Source: Dipylidium caninum (lineage: Eukaryota; Platyhelminthes; Cestoda; Cyclophyllidea; Dipylidiidae). Taken from it: a DNA stretch of 64,000 nucleotides. The notes beneath the pieces are model-generated. The model did not search any database. It worked only from the letters and a program-made list of their open reading frames with translations, and had not been told where the DNA came from. Shown piece after piece: positions 13,501 to 25,700 of the stretch (positions within the stretch are counted from its first letter, which is position 1; the number at the start of each line of letters is the position of its first letter). The position numbers were made by a program, and so were the translations under genes. The stretch spans positions 80,795-144,794 of the forward strand of contig QEYB01001251.1 in assembly GCA_017562135.1 (NCBI GenBank), read 5' to 3'.

Positions 13501-16500
13501 TGTTGTGCGAGAGCATTTGGAGTTTCTACTCGAAAGCCAGAAGTCCATACTGCCATTGTGTTCCGTGAGTACACACAATCTGATTAGTTTTTTGCCTCCT
13601 TGCCTGTCTCCTTTCAACTATGCCTGGGTGCCAGTCGCATACTCTTCTTGCCAATGTTTCTCTTATTCGTGGACGGATAAGTAAATGGTCGACTAGACCG
13701 TTTGGATCGGGGGCTGTTGAACCAGTCGTCTCCCTGTTTTCCCTCATTCCTCTCATCTGTTTACCTGCAGATCCTTTCCTCCACACTTGACTTCGTGATG
13801 TGCATGGAGGCTCTGCGGAAACCCACCATCATGACAAACTCCACAAAGGTTTGTTCTCCCTTAAAAGCCACCCCTTCGGGCCTTCTCGGTTTCCTTATGC
13901 TGTTTCGCTCGACCCACGCTTCCAGACGTCCCACTGTACTCATTCATTGGTCCTTCCTCTCCTCTCCTTGCCTCCCCTAGTCATCAGCGATTGTGAAATC
14001 AGTCCGTCCCCTGCGGAGCATGTCTCTGATGGCACTCTCCTGCTTCGACCTGCAACTTGTCTACCGTGGGACGTTGTGCATGCGCTTCAAATTGATTCCC
14101 GGTCCGGAGGAAAGTGTCCAGATCTTCGATGGGTGCCATCATCAGGGCGTCACTGGCACATCGCCACAGGGTCGTAGTGGTGGCATTTCGAGCGAAATCT
14201 ATCCCGTCCAAGGCTTTGTGCCTCTCCCTGCCTTCCAGGTGGGCTTCCAGCTGGGAAATTTGGGGTCTTTGAGGTTGAACTGCCTTGACACTTAATGACT
14301 CCCCTCCCCCCGTCGAGTCGGCAAGTGTTTTCTGATCGTTGTCCTCGTGCCCTGATTGCCCCGATTGGCTACACCATTGGGGATTCATCATTTCACCGTT
14401 TTTTGCCATTCCCAGATGAATAACTCCCTCGATATAGGCAGCTAAGGCAAAAACTCTGCACATGTCCAGGTATTTACTAATGGTTCTTGGGCACTTCACA
14501 TTCTCATTATACTTGCTGGACCGCCACACGCCGTCGTATGCAAAGCCTTGCGTGATTTGCAATTTGACCGCATACCCTGGCAGAGCAGCGTTTCTCGACC
14601 CCTTCGCTTTTGTTGAATGGGGTGGAGAAGGGTAGATGCGTGCCTGGTTGAAAGCAACCACTTCTTATTTATTCTGAGCCTCCATCTTGAGCTCCTATTT
14701 GCCACCTTTCGACCGAGGTACTGAGAGTGACTGGTGGGTGTCAAATAATTCCATTCTGACTGCTTTTTCTTGGCTTTCCTTGTAGCCCTTTATGGAGTCG
14801 GTGAAGAAGGCCTTCAGAACGGAAACTGGAAGTAAGTGGCTCGGGGATTTGCCTGTGGTCGCGGGGTTTTCTTGAATGCGTAGATTTCTTCCTCAGCGTC
14901 ATCTTACCGGAGGCGAGGATTCGTTATACCAATTAAAAATACAGACAGATAATGACACTACTGGAGCATCGACACTTCTTAGATGATTTACATACTCTCC
15001 TTTTTGTTTGTTCGCAGACGAAAACCCGCCCAACGGTTTCACGGTGCCTCAAATAGACGGGATGCTTCGTCCACTCGGGGGGACCGGGAACATTCCCATC
15101 TCCCCCTCAGGTCTCGAGTTCTACCTCTCCGCCAGCCTAACTTTCCACGCTGCTTTTCAAGCTGTGAATACGCATCGTTGGCAAGTGCCCACTGCTCTGG
15201 CCCTTGAGGTGGGCGAATTTGTCGCCAAGGCGCCCGAATCCGGGTTGGAGGTTCGACTGAAGATGGAGGAGGCGGCACCAGAAGATGTTCCACGCTGGCG
15301 TCTCGTACTTCAAGTCACTTTCGATCCTGTGTCCTGTCCGCCGGAGGGAGCCTCGGAGTTGAGTGGGCGGATCGAGGAGTTCTTCCGTAGAAGGGCAAGT
15401 TTCACCCTGTCATCGCTCAACGTCCTTACGAGTCCCTTTTAATGTAAAAAATTCCATCAATCTTCTAGTGTTGCTAAGAGCGGTTTCTCACTCGTGTATT
15501 TGTCTCCTCACTCCTCACTGCTTCACGATATGGATCCAGTTCGACTTCATTTTTGAGTACCTTTAACCACTCTTCGAAAAGCCGCTTTTCACACTGGTGA
15601 TCCTACTTAAACCTGAAAGTAGCTTCCAGTTAATAATAGTGTATTTTGATGTTGTGGTCTTTCATGCCTACCTTTTGAAGCGCCAAAGTCTGGGTGAATG
15701 CTTCAAAATCGACGGAGGACGCGCCTTCTTGCAACTAATTGGAGTTTTAACCACTAAAAGCTGGAGGTACAAGCATCCTCCTCCCACACGGGTGCCTCGT
15801 TGAGGCCGCGCGTTGGCCCAGTCTCGAGAAGCACCGCTTCTTTAGAAACATCCATCTCAATACGCATCCTCCGCCTCCATACTTCGTTTTGGCAAGACCC
15901 GAAGCCCTTCCGGTGAATCGCTGTGATTGCGGAGGGATGCGCTAGCCCTTTCCCTAATCGGTTCCACCTTCTTTTCTACTGATTCGTTCTCCCACCCCCG
16001 TGTAGTCAAAATGTCTACTTTCGGCGAGAAGAAACCCACAAATGCGCGCGGCCAACATTAGCAGTCCCGAAATGGCAGACAGTGGCCTGTCTGTTGTCAG
16101 AATATCCCCTTCTCTGTTGCCATGCCACTTGGTCTTCCTCTCGGGGGTGGGTGCTCGACGCATGGCCAAGTTGTGGCCAAGCCAAGTACTCGACTAAGCT
16201 CGGGGTGGCAAGTGTCGTGTTGTTTGCAATTCTGTTAACTTCTGGAGCACCCACAACCGAAGCCCACTGACAGCTTGTCAACTGGAAGCATTCCCTGTCC
16301 GATTCTTACTTTTACAAAAGGATATTCTTTTTGACGGCAGACAAATTCGCCGCAACGCCCATTCACACCTCGACTCTCTCCCCCAAACGTCTGTTTTCCA
16401 TGTACCGGTTTACAGCGCTTCGGAACCTGTCGGTGAGCTGTGTTAGAGCGACTTCGAAGGCTTCTGCCGGCCACTGGGGACGGGGGAGGCGTCTTCCTCC

Positions 16501-17680
16501 CCTGCCCACCGCATTTCCTGTGGATACCACCACGCTGTTCCGTCACTCGTTTCAAGTGCTACTGGCAAATCGTGGCAAGTGAATGGTTTAGTGCTAAGTT
16601 ATGAATTTAATGGCTTTCGGAACGTTTCTCCCTCACGGTTGTTCCAGTTTTCGGGGGCCCTCCGACCCTACTGCCGGGAGTTTATTCACCCCGGAGTAGT
16701 TGGGGCGCAAAAGATTCCGTCGCAGCACGGCTAGAATTTGCGACTGCACACGAGGCAGGCAGGAGGTTATACGGGCCCCTGCGGTCATGCGCCGGTTGTA
16801 CTGACGCTCGAACGAGTTGCACCGCTGCTGTGCATTAACCTCAACTGACGCGTCTGCCACCAGCCTGGTGCTGCGACTCGGCCGCTCAGTCACGTAGACC
16901 GTCGTGTTCCAGGTTGTCTTTACGAAATCGTCCTCATCACACGCGCAAAGTCACGTTCGCTCTCCGTTCAACTTTTGGTCAGGTATGCTCAGTGTCGCCA
17001 CAAGCAGCGGCAATCACGTCGTTCTTCCGCCTCCTCTCCCTGCCGGGAGCGATGCTTTTCGACCTCGTCTCCAGCGTCTTCGCGTGGGACTTGGACGCTC
17101 CGAGTGGTGGTGGTGGCAGCAGCAGTCTTTCTATCTTCCGTGTCGGTCTCGTGTCTCTCGCCACCCCCGCCGCGCCGGAGCCCTCCGTCGTCCTGCGCTC
17201 GCCCAGCTGTCTCGACATGCAAATCATCATTCCTCGCGCCACCGCCACCGCGCGTACCTTCAACGAACAATCGCCGTCGGTGTGTTTTAGTCGATTCAAG
17301 CGTAGTTTAGCATTTTCGAGGCTGTGATTGCTATTTGATTGGCGGAATTGATGGGGCGGGTGGGTAGGTGGTGGACGTATTTTAGCGACCTTAGTAATTT
17401 CCTTCCCTCGTTGGCAAAAATTTAACCGCCAGCTTTGCGTAATGTTCCCATTCAGGGTCTGCTGCGCGCCTCCAGTGTGGAAGTGGTCGGTCTGACGTAC
17501 GACTGGTCGAGTAACCACGTGGCGCTCGTGGCGTCGAAGAGGTTCCAGGGCCTCGACGAGGTGGTGAACCAGCGCTTCAAGGCCACCCAGGCCTGCACGC
17601 TGGTGCAGCTCATCTCACACATGCGCAAGAGTCCCCTTCAACAGGGAATGCCAATGCAACAGCCGACGGTGCAGCCGTGA
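7547..17680 (+). CDS. MED14: Mediator of RNA polymerase II transcription subunit 14 (19 exons)
   Basis: MED14 (yeast Rgr1) is the backbone subunit joining Mediator head, middle and tail in the nucleus. Exons read: 7547-7656, 7688-7820, 7856-7950, 7982-8060, 8104-8233, 8268-8396, 8458-8577, 8838-10039, 10673-10969, 12184-12260, 12645-12967, 13045-13127, 13343-13564, 13771-13848, 13981-14238, 14786-14831, 15018-15394, 16983-17279, 17456-17680. All phases agree, giving about 1,426 codons, close to the roughly 1,450 of human MED14. Family landmarks appear in order: SLLIEFMCQKTYTDLMHLV, then FFSRTRNLFIRLDALAKWAN, then LHAFAMSLQLDVLF, and at the C-terminus FFRLLSLPGAMLFDLV. The first ATG opens directly into the conserved N-terminus. 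The exon 8 donor (10039) is the least certain boundary; the frame stays open to 10117. The exon 17 donor is GC (15395). An alternative exon 12 acceptor lies near 13018. Confidence 0.93.
7657..8457 (+). other. Run of six very short MED14 introns
   Basis: Introns 1 to 6 measure 31, 35, 31, 43, 34 and 61 nt (7657-7687, 7821-7855, 7951-7981, 8061-8103, 8234-8267, 8397-8457). Each starts GT and ends AG, and removing each restores the MED14 frame and conserved residues. Introns near 30 nt approach the practical lower limit for spliceosomal splicing in animals. Confidence 0.85.
11138..11157. repeat. Poly-G homopolymer in a MED14 intron
   Basis: A run of about 20 consecutive G lies in the intron between exons 9 and 10. 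Its exact length is likely to be unreliable in the assembly. Confidence 0.8.
15395..16982 (+). other. GC-AG intron of MED14 (1.6 kb)
   Basis: Exon 17 ends in codon AGG immediately before GCAAGT, and the next exon begins after CAG at 16983. No GT donor nearby preserves the frame into the conserved C-terminal exon. GC-AG introns form a known minor class and need a strong donor context, which AG|GCAAGT provides. The interior contains no recognised gene. Confidence 0.7.
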
Positions 17681-17727
17681 GGAAAACCTGTACAAAGTAT
17701 TGAACGAGTTAACCGAAGAGACTGTTA

Positions 17728-17733
17728 AATAAA
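17728..17733 (+). terminator. MED14 polyadenylation signal AATAAA
   Basis: A canonical AATAAA hexamer lies 48 nt after the MED14 stop codon and is followed by a T-rich stretch. Confidence 0.7.
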
Positions 17734-18139
17734 TTGATTTTTCGGCTTTTTTTATCTTGTCCGCTTTCTTCGTTCACCCCATGTTGGTTTTGGGATAATC
17801 GAGAAATCGGGGCACTTTTGGCCTTGCATAGCCACCAGCAACCGCGCGTGTCTGAAGACTGCGGATGGACTTGAGCTAATCGAAAACTTGCTGTGAAAAG
17901 GAGAGAGAGAGAGAGCTAGCAGCACTCCCCGTCCACTAAACGCGGCAGTTTCCTAGCTGAGATGCAGCCCCTGCCGTTCTGCTCAGTCTTGCGCGTTGAA
18001 ATTCACTGCGCAGACTGTTTAAATGGCGGACGAGTGGGCGCAGTCGAGGGCGATCGGAAGAGAGCCGAGTCTGAAGACTCGTGGTCCGTGACATTCTCGC
18101 CGAGCATCGGCGGTCGGAGCGTCAATCAGCGCGCCGGAA

Positions 18140-18474
18140 GTGGAATCGCGCGATTCGGTGAGTTCCCATCACCGCCACTCGCGCATCCCCGTTGGCCATC
18201 CTCTTTTCCCCCGTCTCCCCGTGCCGATTGGCCGTTTTGCCGCGACGATCCCCAGCGCCCTCCGCAGTCCGGACAGCCTCCGGTTCGGCTGACGGCCTCC
18301 TCCGCGCGTTGAACCGCGCCCGCTGCTCGTCCCGCCCTTCGCGCGCCAATCGGACTCGGCGACCTGAGGCGCCCCGGAGCCTATCGCCCGCAAGGTCGCG
18401 CGCGAGCTCTGCTCGGGTCGAGCGATCAGTGCTGACAGATAGTCGAACCACAGGCTGAGGAAACGTTCGTCAGG
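18140..18474 (+). promoter_or_regulatory. CpG-rich promoter of the downstream unknown gene
   Basis: Dense in CpG, this stretch has an inverted CCAAT box (GATTGG, 18226-18231), a GC box (CCCGCCC, 18331-18337) and a forward CCAAT box (18347-18351). It lies directly upstream of the ATG at 18475. The combination fits a TATA-less housekeeping promoter with its 5'UTR. Confidence 0.5.
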
Positions 18475-20448
18475 ATGTCGAATTCACCTCGGGGCGCGCA
18501 GGACACGTCGACCACCAGCGGAACGACGACGGAAAGCGTATCCCCGGTCTCGGTGCAAGTGGTGAGTGGAACCCTCCTTCCTTAACAAATTGCAAACACT
18601 TTTACCCTAAAAAAACTTGTCGCGGGCTTTTGGAGCGGCGCCGACCAGCTGCGGTTGCTTCGGTTGTTCGTCCGCCCGGCGCAGACGAGCCCGATTTCCT
18701 TCCCTTTCTTTATTGTGAGCATGGCCAATTCCTGGCTCAGACCTAACTTCGCGAATAGTTCCACTTGCGGATCGTTCTTAATTCATCCTTCTTGTCGAGG
18801 GGACTTGGCGACGCTCAGATTGTCAGAACGAAGCTTTTATTGCTTAAATTGAGCACCTTTTGGTGCAGGGACTGGGGATTTTTGCTTGACTCCCAGTGCC
18901 GGGTGGTAAGACAGCGCCACGAAGGCCTCGGCGTTTGTGCCTTCGCTGGGGCGCATCGACGAGGAGAGGAGTGGAATTTTTCGGCAAAACACTCCCCGCT
19001 CACCGCCAACCGTCGACCTGGCAGGCGTCACTCGGTGCCACCGCAGACACGTGCTTCCGACTCGGCTGTCAGGCCACAATCGCGTAATGCGAGGGCGGCA
19101 ACGGAGGTGCCCACGCGCTCCCCCCTCGCTCCACCCTCGGCGGTCGCGTCAGTTGTTCGTACGGCCGGCACATGCGAGTACTTTTTCCTACTGCGGCCAA
19201 ATCCCAGTTTGGACCTCAGTTCACGAACACTTGTGTGTGTTTGCGCCCGAGCGGATCGAATTCCACAGTCGTCGTCCTTAACTCCACCTCGTCATCAACG
19301 TGGGCAGATCGCCTTCCTCCTCGCAGGGAACCAAAACCGAGCACTTCTTCCTATCACCGGTGATTCCATCTCCAAATGCCTCATTAATGGTTCTCGAAGC
19401 TTGTTGAGCCGCGCCATGATTCCACTTGAACTCGCACAAAATCCCGTGTTCTCTTTCCACCTTGTTTCGGGAAAAAATAAACTAACAACGAAATGCAAAC
19501 ATGGAAGAATTTACCGAAAGGATTAGAGGTAACACGTTTAGTATTTATAGAAATATCGAGCGCACGTTGCAGCTGAACAGAGACTGGGCAAGAACGACCG
19601 TTTCATGGCTTCCAATGTGAAAAATGGAGGCACTCGCGGGTGTCGGAATGTCCGTCAGCACTGGTGAGACGAAAATTCGTCCTTTGCTAGTGCGCGGCAA
19701 ACTGTTGGGGCAGAGACGGTGGGCGTCACAGCGCGTCCCCTCCCACGCTCTCCGTCCTCGTGGTTAGACGCCACCACACCGAGCCCGAGGAATGCTTTAG
19801 GCGGATCTCGGCTGGAAACCATCGCCTTTTCCTTCTTCATTGCAGAACGGATACCCAGAAACGGGACCCGGGATACGATGGGCGATAGAGGATGCGATGG
19901 ATTCGGGCCCGCGGAATTTCCCAGGCTCAGCCCGTATCGTGGGTTCGGGTTCTTCGCCAAACCTCCGTTTCGCCGCATCAGACGACGAATACGACATGGC
20001 GAGTTACAGCGACAGCGAGTTATCGGGGTACCATGAGGTCGAGGCGGTCTCGGCTTCAGGCACCGCCTCCGTCCCGCGGTTCCATCTGGAAGTCGCGGAC
20101 GAGGGGCCAGTCACCCTGGAAGAGTTGGAGGCTTTTTTAAGTGAAGTGGCCGACCCACAATTGCCTCCACCGGCCGAAAATGTCAACATTTCCTCGCCCG
20201 TCCTCTTCCCTGTTGAAACGGAGGCTGTGCAGCCCGAACCGGCGACTCGGCCACCGTTGAGCGCTGGCGGTGGCGGTGACATCGCGGCTGAGCTGCAGGC
20301 AGCTATGGACGAGAAGGAGAATGTGTCAACGCTGGCCAGCGAAGCTCACGGCGCGGACGCTGGCAAGGAAGTTCCAATGTCGGAGGGGGAAGAAGGCGCC
20401 CGACCTTCCACTTCGGACGCTGTGCTTGGCAGCAGAAACAGGCCCTGA
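18475..20448 (+). CDS. Unrecognised acidic, Ser/Pro-rich protein (2 exons, 229 aa)
   Basis: Exon 1 is 18475-18561 and exon 2 is 19846-20448, joined in phase 0 by GTGAGT and TTGCAG splice sites. The predicted protein has 229 residues. It opens with a Ser/Thr-rich segment (MSNSPRGAQDTSTTSGTT), then a more ordered-looking stretch starting NGYPETGPGIRWAIEDAM, then an acidic low-complexity half with motifs such as ASDDEYDMASYSDSELSGY and VTLEELEAFLSEV. I see no signal peptide, membrane segment or known domain. The CpG promoter, good splice sites and following poly(A) signals argue for a real gene. The intron carries mariner debris. I do not recognise the family. A nuclear regulatory or adaptor role would fit the composition, but that is only a guess. 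Confidence 0.6.
18735..18870 (-). mobile_element. Mariner-type transposase fragment (copy 1a)
   Basis: Lying in the intron of the unknown gene, this stretch matches the better-preserved relic at 21480-21615. Both contain a CGAATAGTT box, a following GGATCG, and the shared word CAGAACGAAGCTTTT (here about 18827). On the minus strand that word is the end of the mariner WFxKxRSGN motif. No open frame survives. Confidence 0.5.
19195..19640 (-). mobile_element. Mariner-type relic (copy 1b)
   Basis: This second partial copy in the same intron follows the order of the relic at 21480-21920: a GTTCACGAA box, a GGATCG box, CCGAGCAC, a word near AAATGCCTCATTAATG, and an AT-rich tail leading to a GGCTTCCAA box. 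It is in the same orientation as the downstream copy and has no intact frame. Confidence 0.5.
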
Positions 20449-20615
20449 CGCGGGTGCTGACAGCAGCGGCCCCGGTGCTTCGCTCTCGGGCAATGCTTAC
20501 GCTCTTGTTTGACTTTTTTCGTCCGCTCTTACGAAGACCAGTGTTGCGTAGCCTCAGTTTAGTCAGGAATACACGTGTGCATGGGTGGATCTGATGTCAC
20601 GGGTCGGGGAGCACA

Positions 20616-20675
20616 AATAAACGAGTGCGCAAGGAAGTGCTGGGTGGAGAAACTACGGAACGGGCGTTGAATAAA
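20616..20675 (+). terminator. Two AATAAA signals after the unknown gene
   Basis: AATAAA occurs at 20616-20621 and 20670-20675, about 170 and 220 nt after the stop codon, consistent with alternative 3' ends. Confidence 0.55.
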
Positions 20676-21056
20676 AATAGGAAAAGCAAAACAGCCGGGC
20701 GAAATAACCCCCGTTGGCATCTGCGATTTCCTGTCAAAAACTCGGCAAGTCATCTGTGACCTTAACAAACTCGCACTTGTAGGGTTAACAAACGATTCGC
20801 AGTCTCTTGTAATAGCACTTTGCTTATTTTAGTTCCTTTTCTCCTACAAATAACTGTTAATTGCAAAAAAGGAATAGTGGGTGTGTGGGTCGGAGGAATG
20901 TCGGGCGACTGTGGAGGGGTGCGGTGAAATGTCATTTTTTTGGAGAGGTGATTTGTTTTCTCAACCGAAAGTGAGGCTTTTGGTGGTCGTCGCGCCCATG
21001 TGTCCATGCTGGTTGTTTCCTCCTCACTAGTCTCTTCTCCTTCAATCAACTGCACG

Positions 21057-21920
21057 TCAGTGAGGCTCTCCCGCCGCTGTTGTGCTTCCGTCTGGCGGTG
21101 GTGGGAGAGAAGGAAGGAAGGAAGGAAGGAGAAATGGACGACCTCCACTGATAACCGCAATTTTCGCTTTGTGGTGAAAAGCTAGCGTGGGCATGTGCCC
21201 TGGAGGTGCATTCTTATCTGCCCATTCGGTTGATCGTTCCTCATTGCTATACAAAATCCAATTTTCATCGCAAGTGATGATTTGGCGGACAAACGGTGAC
21301 AATCGTGTATTGGGAGGCGACAAAGATGCCCACTTGCCCTCTCCTGCGGTCGGACGACGTCTGCAGTTGGGCCACTTCGTGGAGCCGTCACGTACGGGTC
21401 CACTTCCTTTCTTTTTCCATTTATTGTACGCAGATGTTTTGGCGCAGTCGTAGGCGCACGGCTGGTCCCCGCCCCAGACCCGAGTTCACGAATAGTTGTG
21501 TCTGTGGATCGGACTCCACGACGGTCGCCGCCTCCTCCTCGTTGTCGGCATGCGCCGAGGACACTCAAATTGCCAGAACGAAGCTTTTGGAACCACAACC
21601 GAGCACGTTTTTGCCGTTAGTGGACCCACCCGCCCCCCCCCCGAATGCCTGATTGATGCTTCGCCAAGTTCGAGCTGCGTTGTGATTGAAGTTAAATTAT
21701 TGCTAGAAAAGTAGATGTTAATCGCCATCTGTTTCCCGCTAACTTCGGCGGATTATAGAACAAAAAATGGACTACAAACACGAAATAATCAAGAACAATA
21801 CCCCTAACATTTATAAATAAAAATACCGAGCCCACGTTTTACTGTATTTCCTATCAGTTACGGCTGAACACGGACAAACCAAAGACGCGTGTTTCATTGC
21901 TTCCAACCCTGACGCCTCGA
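21057..21920 (-). pseudogene. Decayed Tc1/mariner-superfamily transposase
   Basis: Minus-strand frames show a helix-turn-helix end (MWFQKLRSGNLSVLGA at 21598) and, in another frame, the first catalytic block ITCDENWILYSNEERSTEW (around 21270), the counterpart of the mariner TGDExWIxY motif. The second and third catalytic aspartates are absent: homology ends in a GGAA microsatellite at about 21113-21131. Frameshifts separate the two blocks, so the copy is dead. Such elements move by cut and paste between TA dinucleotides. I could not define terminal inverted repeats. Confidence 0.7.
21112..21131. repeat. GGAA microsatellite
   Basis: Five tandem GGAA units interrupt the mariner relic just after its first catalytic block. 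Confidence 0.75.
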
Positions 21921-21924
21921 TCGC

Positions 21925-22790
21925 ATGAATACGAAGGGGCGGCCGATCACTCGAGGGTGTCACGATGTTGGCAAACACTGTCGCGGTGGGACGCGTCGGG
22001 CCAGAGGTGTGGGGAGGAGGTCCGCGCGACCAGACCGGGTGGACCGGGCGAGACCAACCAGAGGGGTGCTTAAACCGAAAGAACCGGCTGCCTCGCAGCC
22101 TCCAAAATAGCTTTAAAAGTTGCCGATTTTAGGCATTTAGTGTTGCTCTCCGGAAAGAAATAAGTTCAATAGAAGACTTGGAACTCGAAAGGGCTATCGC
22201 GGTCCACCGGGGTATGGCCACTTCATTCTGAGGACAGTCAACTTCCAAATAAGGATGTTGTCACCACTGTGGATGCGATGTAAACCAAGTGAATCTCCCG
22301 CCTGGCATCGAGACGAGCCCCCAACCCCGTACCACTAGGGGCTGGAGCGAGGCGACCCCTGCCACTTCCTGGGGGTCCCCTCCGCCCTCATAAAGCACTG
22401 AGAGCGGGCGGAGCAGAACTTTTCCACGAACTACAACAACATCGGCACTGAGTAAAGCTCATAATTCCTCAGTTGGATGAAAAGAATGCTGTAAGGAATA
22501 TCGGTGCCTTCATTACCGGCTGGTCGTCGCAATTGGTCAAACTGTCAGTCAGTTCGTCTTGTTGAAAAAAAAGTGCACCCTTCAACAGCCACAAAAGGCC
22601 GCTCCAGCAATAACACCCGCGAACCGATCACCGGAGAAGCGGCCAATTGATAAAAGAAGACGAACTGACGCGTATAAAAAGCCATCTTAAGGTAAATAAC
22701 ATATAAATAGAAATATAGTTAAGGCCGGTTACCGGGGTAGGGGATAGAGGAGGAGGGGACTATAAACAAGGGTAAGCAACAAGTCTCCGC
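21925..22790. other. Intergenic DNA between the mariner relic and ARID4
   Basis: I see no supported gene. The sequence contains GC-rich imperfect hairpins around 22310-22420 but no tRNA or ribozyme core. Confidence 0.4.
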
Positions 22791-25700
22791 CTATTCCCCA
22801 ACGGAGGAGCTCGGAGGTTCCTCCACTTGGTTCACTGACGGTGGCCGCCGTCTGGGACCACCGCGAAAGCCACCTCCGCCGCCCCGCCTGTTCGTGCCGG
22901 CGGCGCCTCCCCCGCGGCCGCTGGTGCCAGAGCCTCCCGACGACGCGTTGGCGGAGGACGAGGACGCCAGAAACCCGGCAGCGCGCTGCTCCACCGCCTT
23001 CAGCATCTGTTTCGCCGATCGCCAGGACTCGATGATTTGCACCAGACGGTGTTGCAGAACCTCAAAAAAGAACATGCAGCTAAATGCTGGGAACCGCCAT
23101 TGTCGAGTCCTGAGGAGATAAAAGAAAATCGTCCCCTCGCAAAAGAATAACGGGAACAGCAGTCAGCAGACCGGTGCGGACAAGCGGAGACAGTCGAGAC
23201 TGCTGCTGATGCAAATCAAAAGACTGGCAGTAGAGTCGGCAACTAAGTGAGTGCGGATTTTAAGGGAAGAGTGAAAGTGCAACATTTTTGCTGAAAAAAT
23301 ACAGCTTTGTTCACTTAGGTCTGTCTGTCCGTGTCGATGACCTTTCGCCGTCGTTCAGGCGGTATTCGAGAGCTTATTCAAGCGCGACTTGGCATCGTTA
23401 GCGTCTTTAAAAGCTTTACCACCTGTGGACTGGTCGGACGGCCAGACCGTTGAAGATTTTGGAGCGAACACTCACCCGAACAAAGTCTGACAAAACAATC
23501 TTGACAGCGCCTTTCCTTCAAGGCTTCATTCCCGTCTACGACACATAACTTCTTTTTTTCCTTGCGACGCCTTTTTGCCATTTGAGAAGCAAATCGACAA
23601 AATAAATTTGGGACGCACGTCTTGTTGTCCCATTTTAAAGTGAGATAAAAAAACACAAGTACATGAAAGGCGGAGGTCCAAACAATAAGAAAAAATGTAG
23701 GTTGGATACTTGGGAAACGTTAACGAAAGAAAAGAAGGCGTGAAATTCCGTCTGCAGGCGACATCCGCCATCACTTAGTTGCCAACGCAATCCAAGAAAT
23801 GTCAGGAGTTTGCACGAAACTGCACCGCTGACCGCCAGGAGACAGTGCGACGCCACAAATGCTGAATTCACGATTGGGTTGACGCGGGAATGTGACAGGG
23901 ATTTTCACGTTTGCATCATCTGATAAAATGTCGCAGTGGAAGCACGCGAGGATGCCAACACCAAAGCTCAAGTGGCCATGTGAATATGTCCGTCTCCAAG
24001 TCAAATTAAAGCACAAATTCCAGTCTAAATAACCGAATATACGAAGAGGCCTCTTCTGCTATAAGTCTGGCCAACTCACCAGACACTTGGTGGCCGAGGG
24101 CAAAGTGTCCAGGTTGGGGATGGGATAGTAGGGACCCCCAAATCGACGGACGGCCGGGGCAGCGGGCGGCACGGTGCCGGCGGAGGACACTGCTGGGCCG
24201 AGGGGTGTCGCGCCTTCAGCAACTGGAGCGCCGAAAACGGGGGAAGAGCACCTTCCAACTACTGTCGCAGTGACGGCGGCCCCACGTCGACCACGCACGC
24301 TCTGACCGGAGAGGAAATGGGTCAGGTGCACTGAATTGTAAGGAGGGAGGAGGCGTTGAAGAAGGCCCACCTTTTTGCCACTGCGAAACCCTGAGGAGGA
24401 CGAAGAAACCACGGACTCGGCATCGTCGTTTGTAACGGGGTCATTCGCGGCTGAGGAGACGTTTCTCCTCCGTCTGCGACCGAGATTTGTCCTGCCAGTG
24501 GTACCACGTGGGGATCTGCCGCGTACACTAGAGGGTCTTGGCGGCGGTAGATGGGACTTGGGTGGCTCCACGTCCTCGCCTTCTTCTTCTTCTTCTTCCT
24601 CCTCCTCCTCCCCCTCCTCCTCTTCCCCTCCTGCCTCTTCTCCTTCCCCTTTGCTTTCTTCCGCTGGCGAAAGCTCGGCACTGCTGGAAGGAGCCGGGGT
24701 CAAAGGGAAAATCCGGGGACCCTCACCGGGGGCGGTGGGGGACAGTGGAGAGGGATCGACGGTCCTACACTCCGGAATCAAAAAGTACGAGGGAGGGGAA
24801 AGCCGCATCGGTTCTGTGGAGTCGGAGACAACAGAACTGGCGGGTGAAGGTGGACGGGAGGGCCTGAAGACCGCGGGGTCCGGAGACAGTGGCGAAGGAG
24901 AAGGCGCTGAAGCCTTCAGAGTCGAGGTCGTTGACACTTTTGCCGACTTCTTCGTAGCTAATGTGGTGGACAAAAGAAGCAAAGATTTCAAAAAATGTCC
25001 AGATCGAAACACAACTTTTAAAACTATCAGTTTAAGGCAAAAATGTTTCATTGAATCCTCCAAGTGAAGCATCAAAAGAGAATCTTTGAACAGACTACTG
25101 ACTTACCCGAAGTTCTACTGACAAGTAATTAATTTGGAAGGGCAAATTCAGCGGTTGACGGATTGGCGAGGAGAGCTGTTTTACGACAGGAGCGGTGGAA
25201 GCAAGCAACGACTTACCTCGAGGGGACAAAGGCAACCTACTTTAAGAAGACGACGATGTTTCGAACTCAGGCCTCCGTGTGTCTCGATTTACACGTTTCA
25301 ATAGGGGCGGCACAAGGAGCCAACTTACAAATTCTCTCATTGGCACTTGGCACTTTCTTTTTCCCCTTCTCCGACTTCGACGAAGTTGCAGACGTCACGT
25401 CTTTCTCCTTATCTGTCTCTTCGGGCGCCCTCACTGCTTCCTCCTCCTTCTTCACCACCGGTGGGTTCGCCGTCGCTGTGAGGAGTTGAGCCCCTGGAGG
25501 AGTGTCACCAAGAATAAGACGATGCTGACTGCGAGTGAGTCGGGGCAACACGTCGCTCGTTGCCATAAGATGGTCTTCGTCCTCATCGTCTTCCTCTGAC
25601 GATGAAGGATCGACAGATTTCGAGGTGTCAGAAGAAGAAGAAGAAGGGGGAGGAGGAGGAGAGGCATTATTCTCAACTTCTGAAGATTGGGATGAGATCG

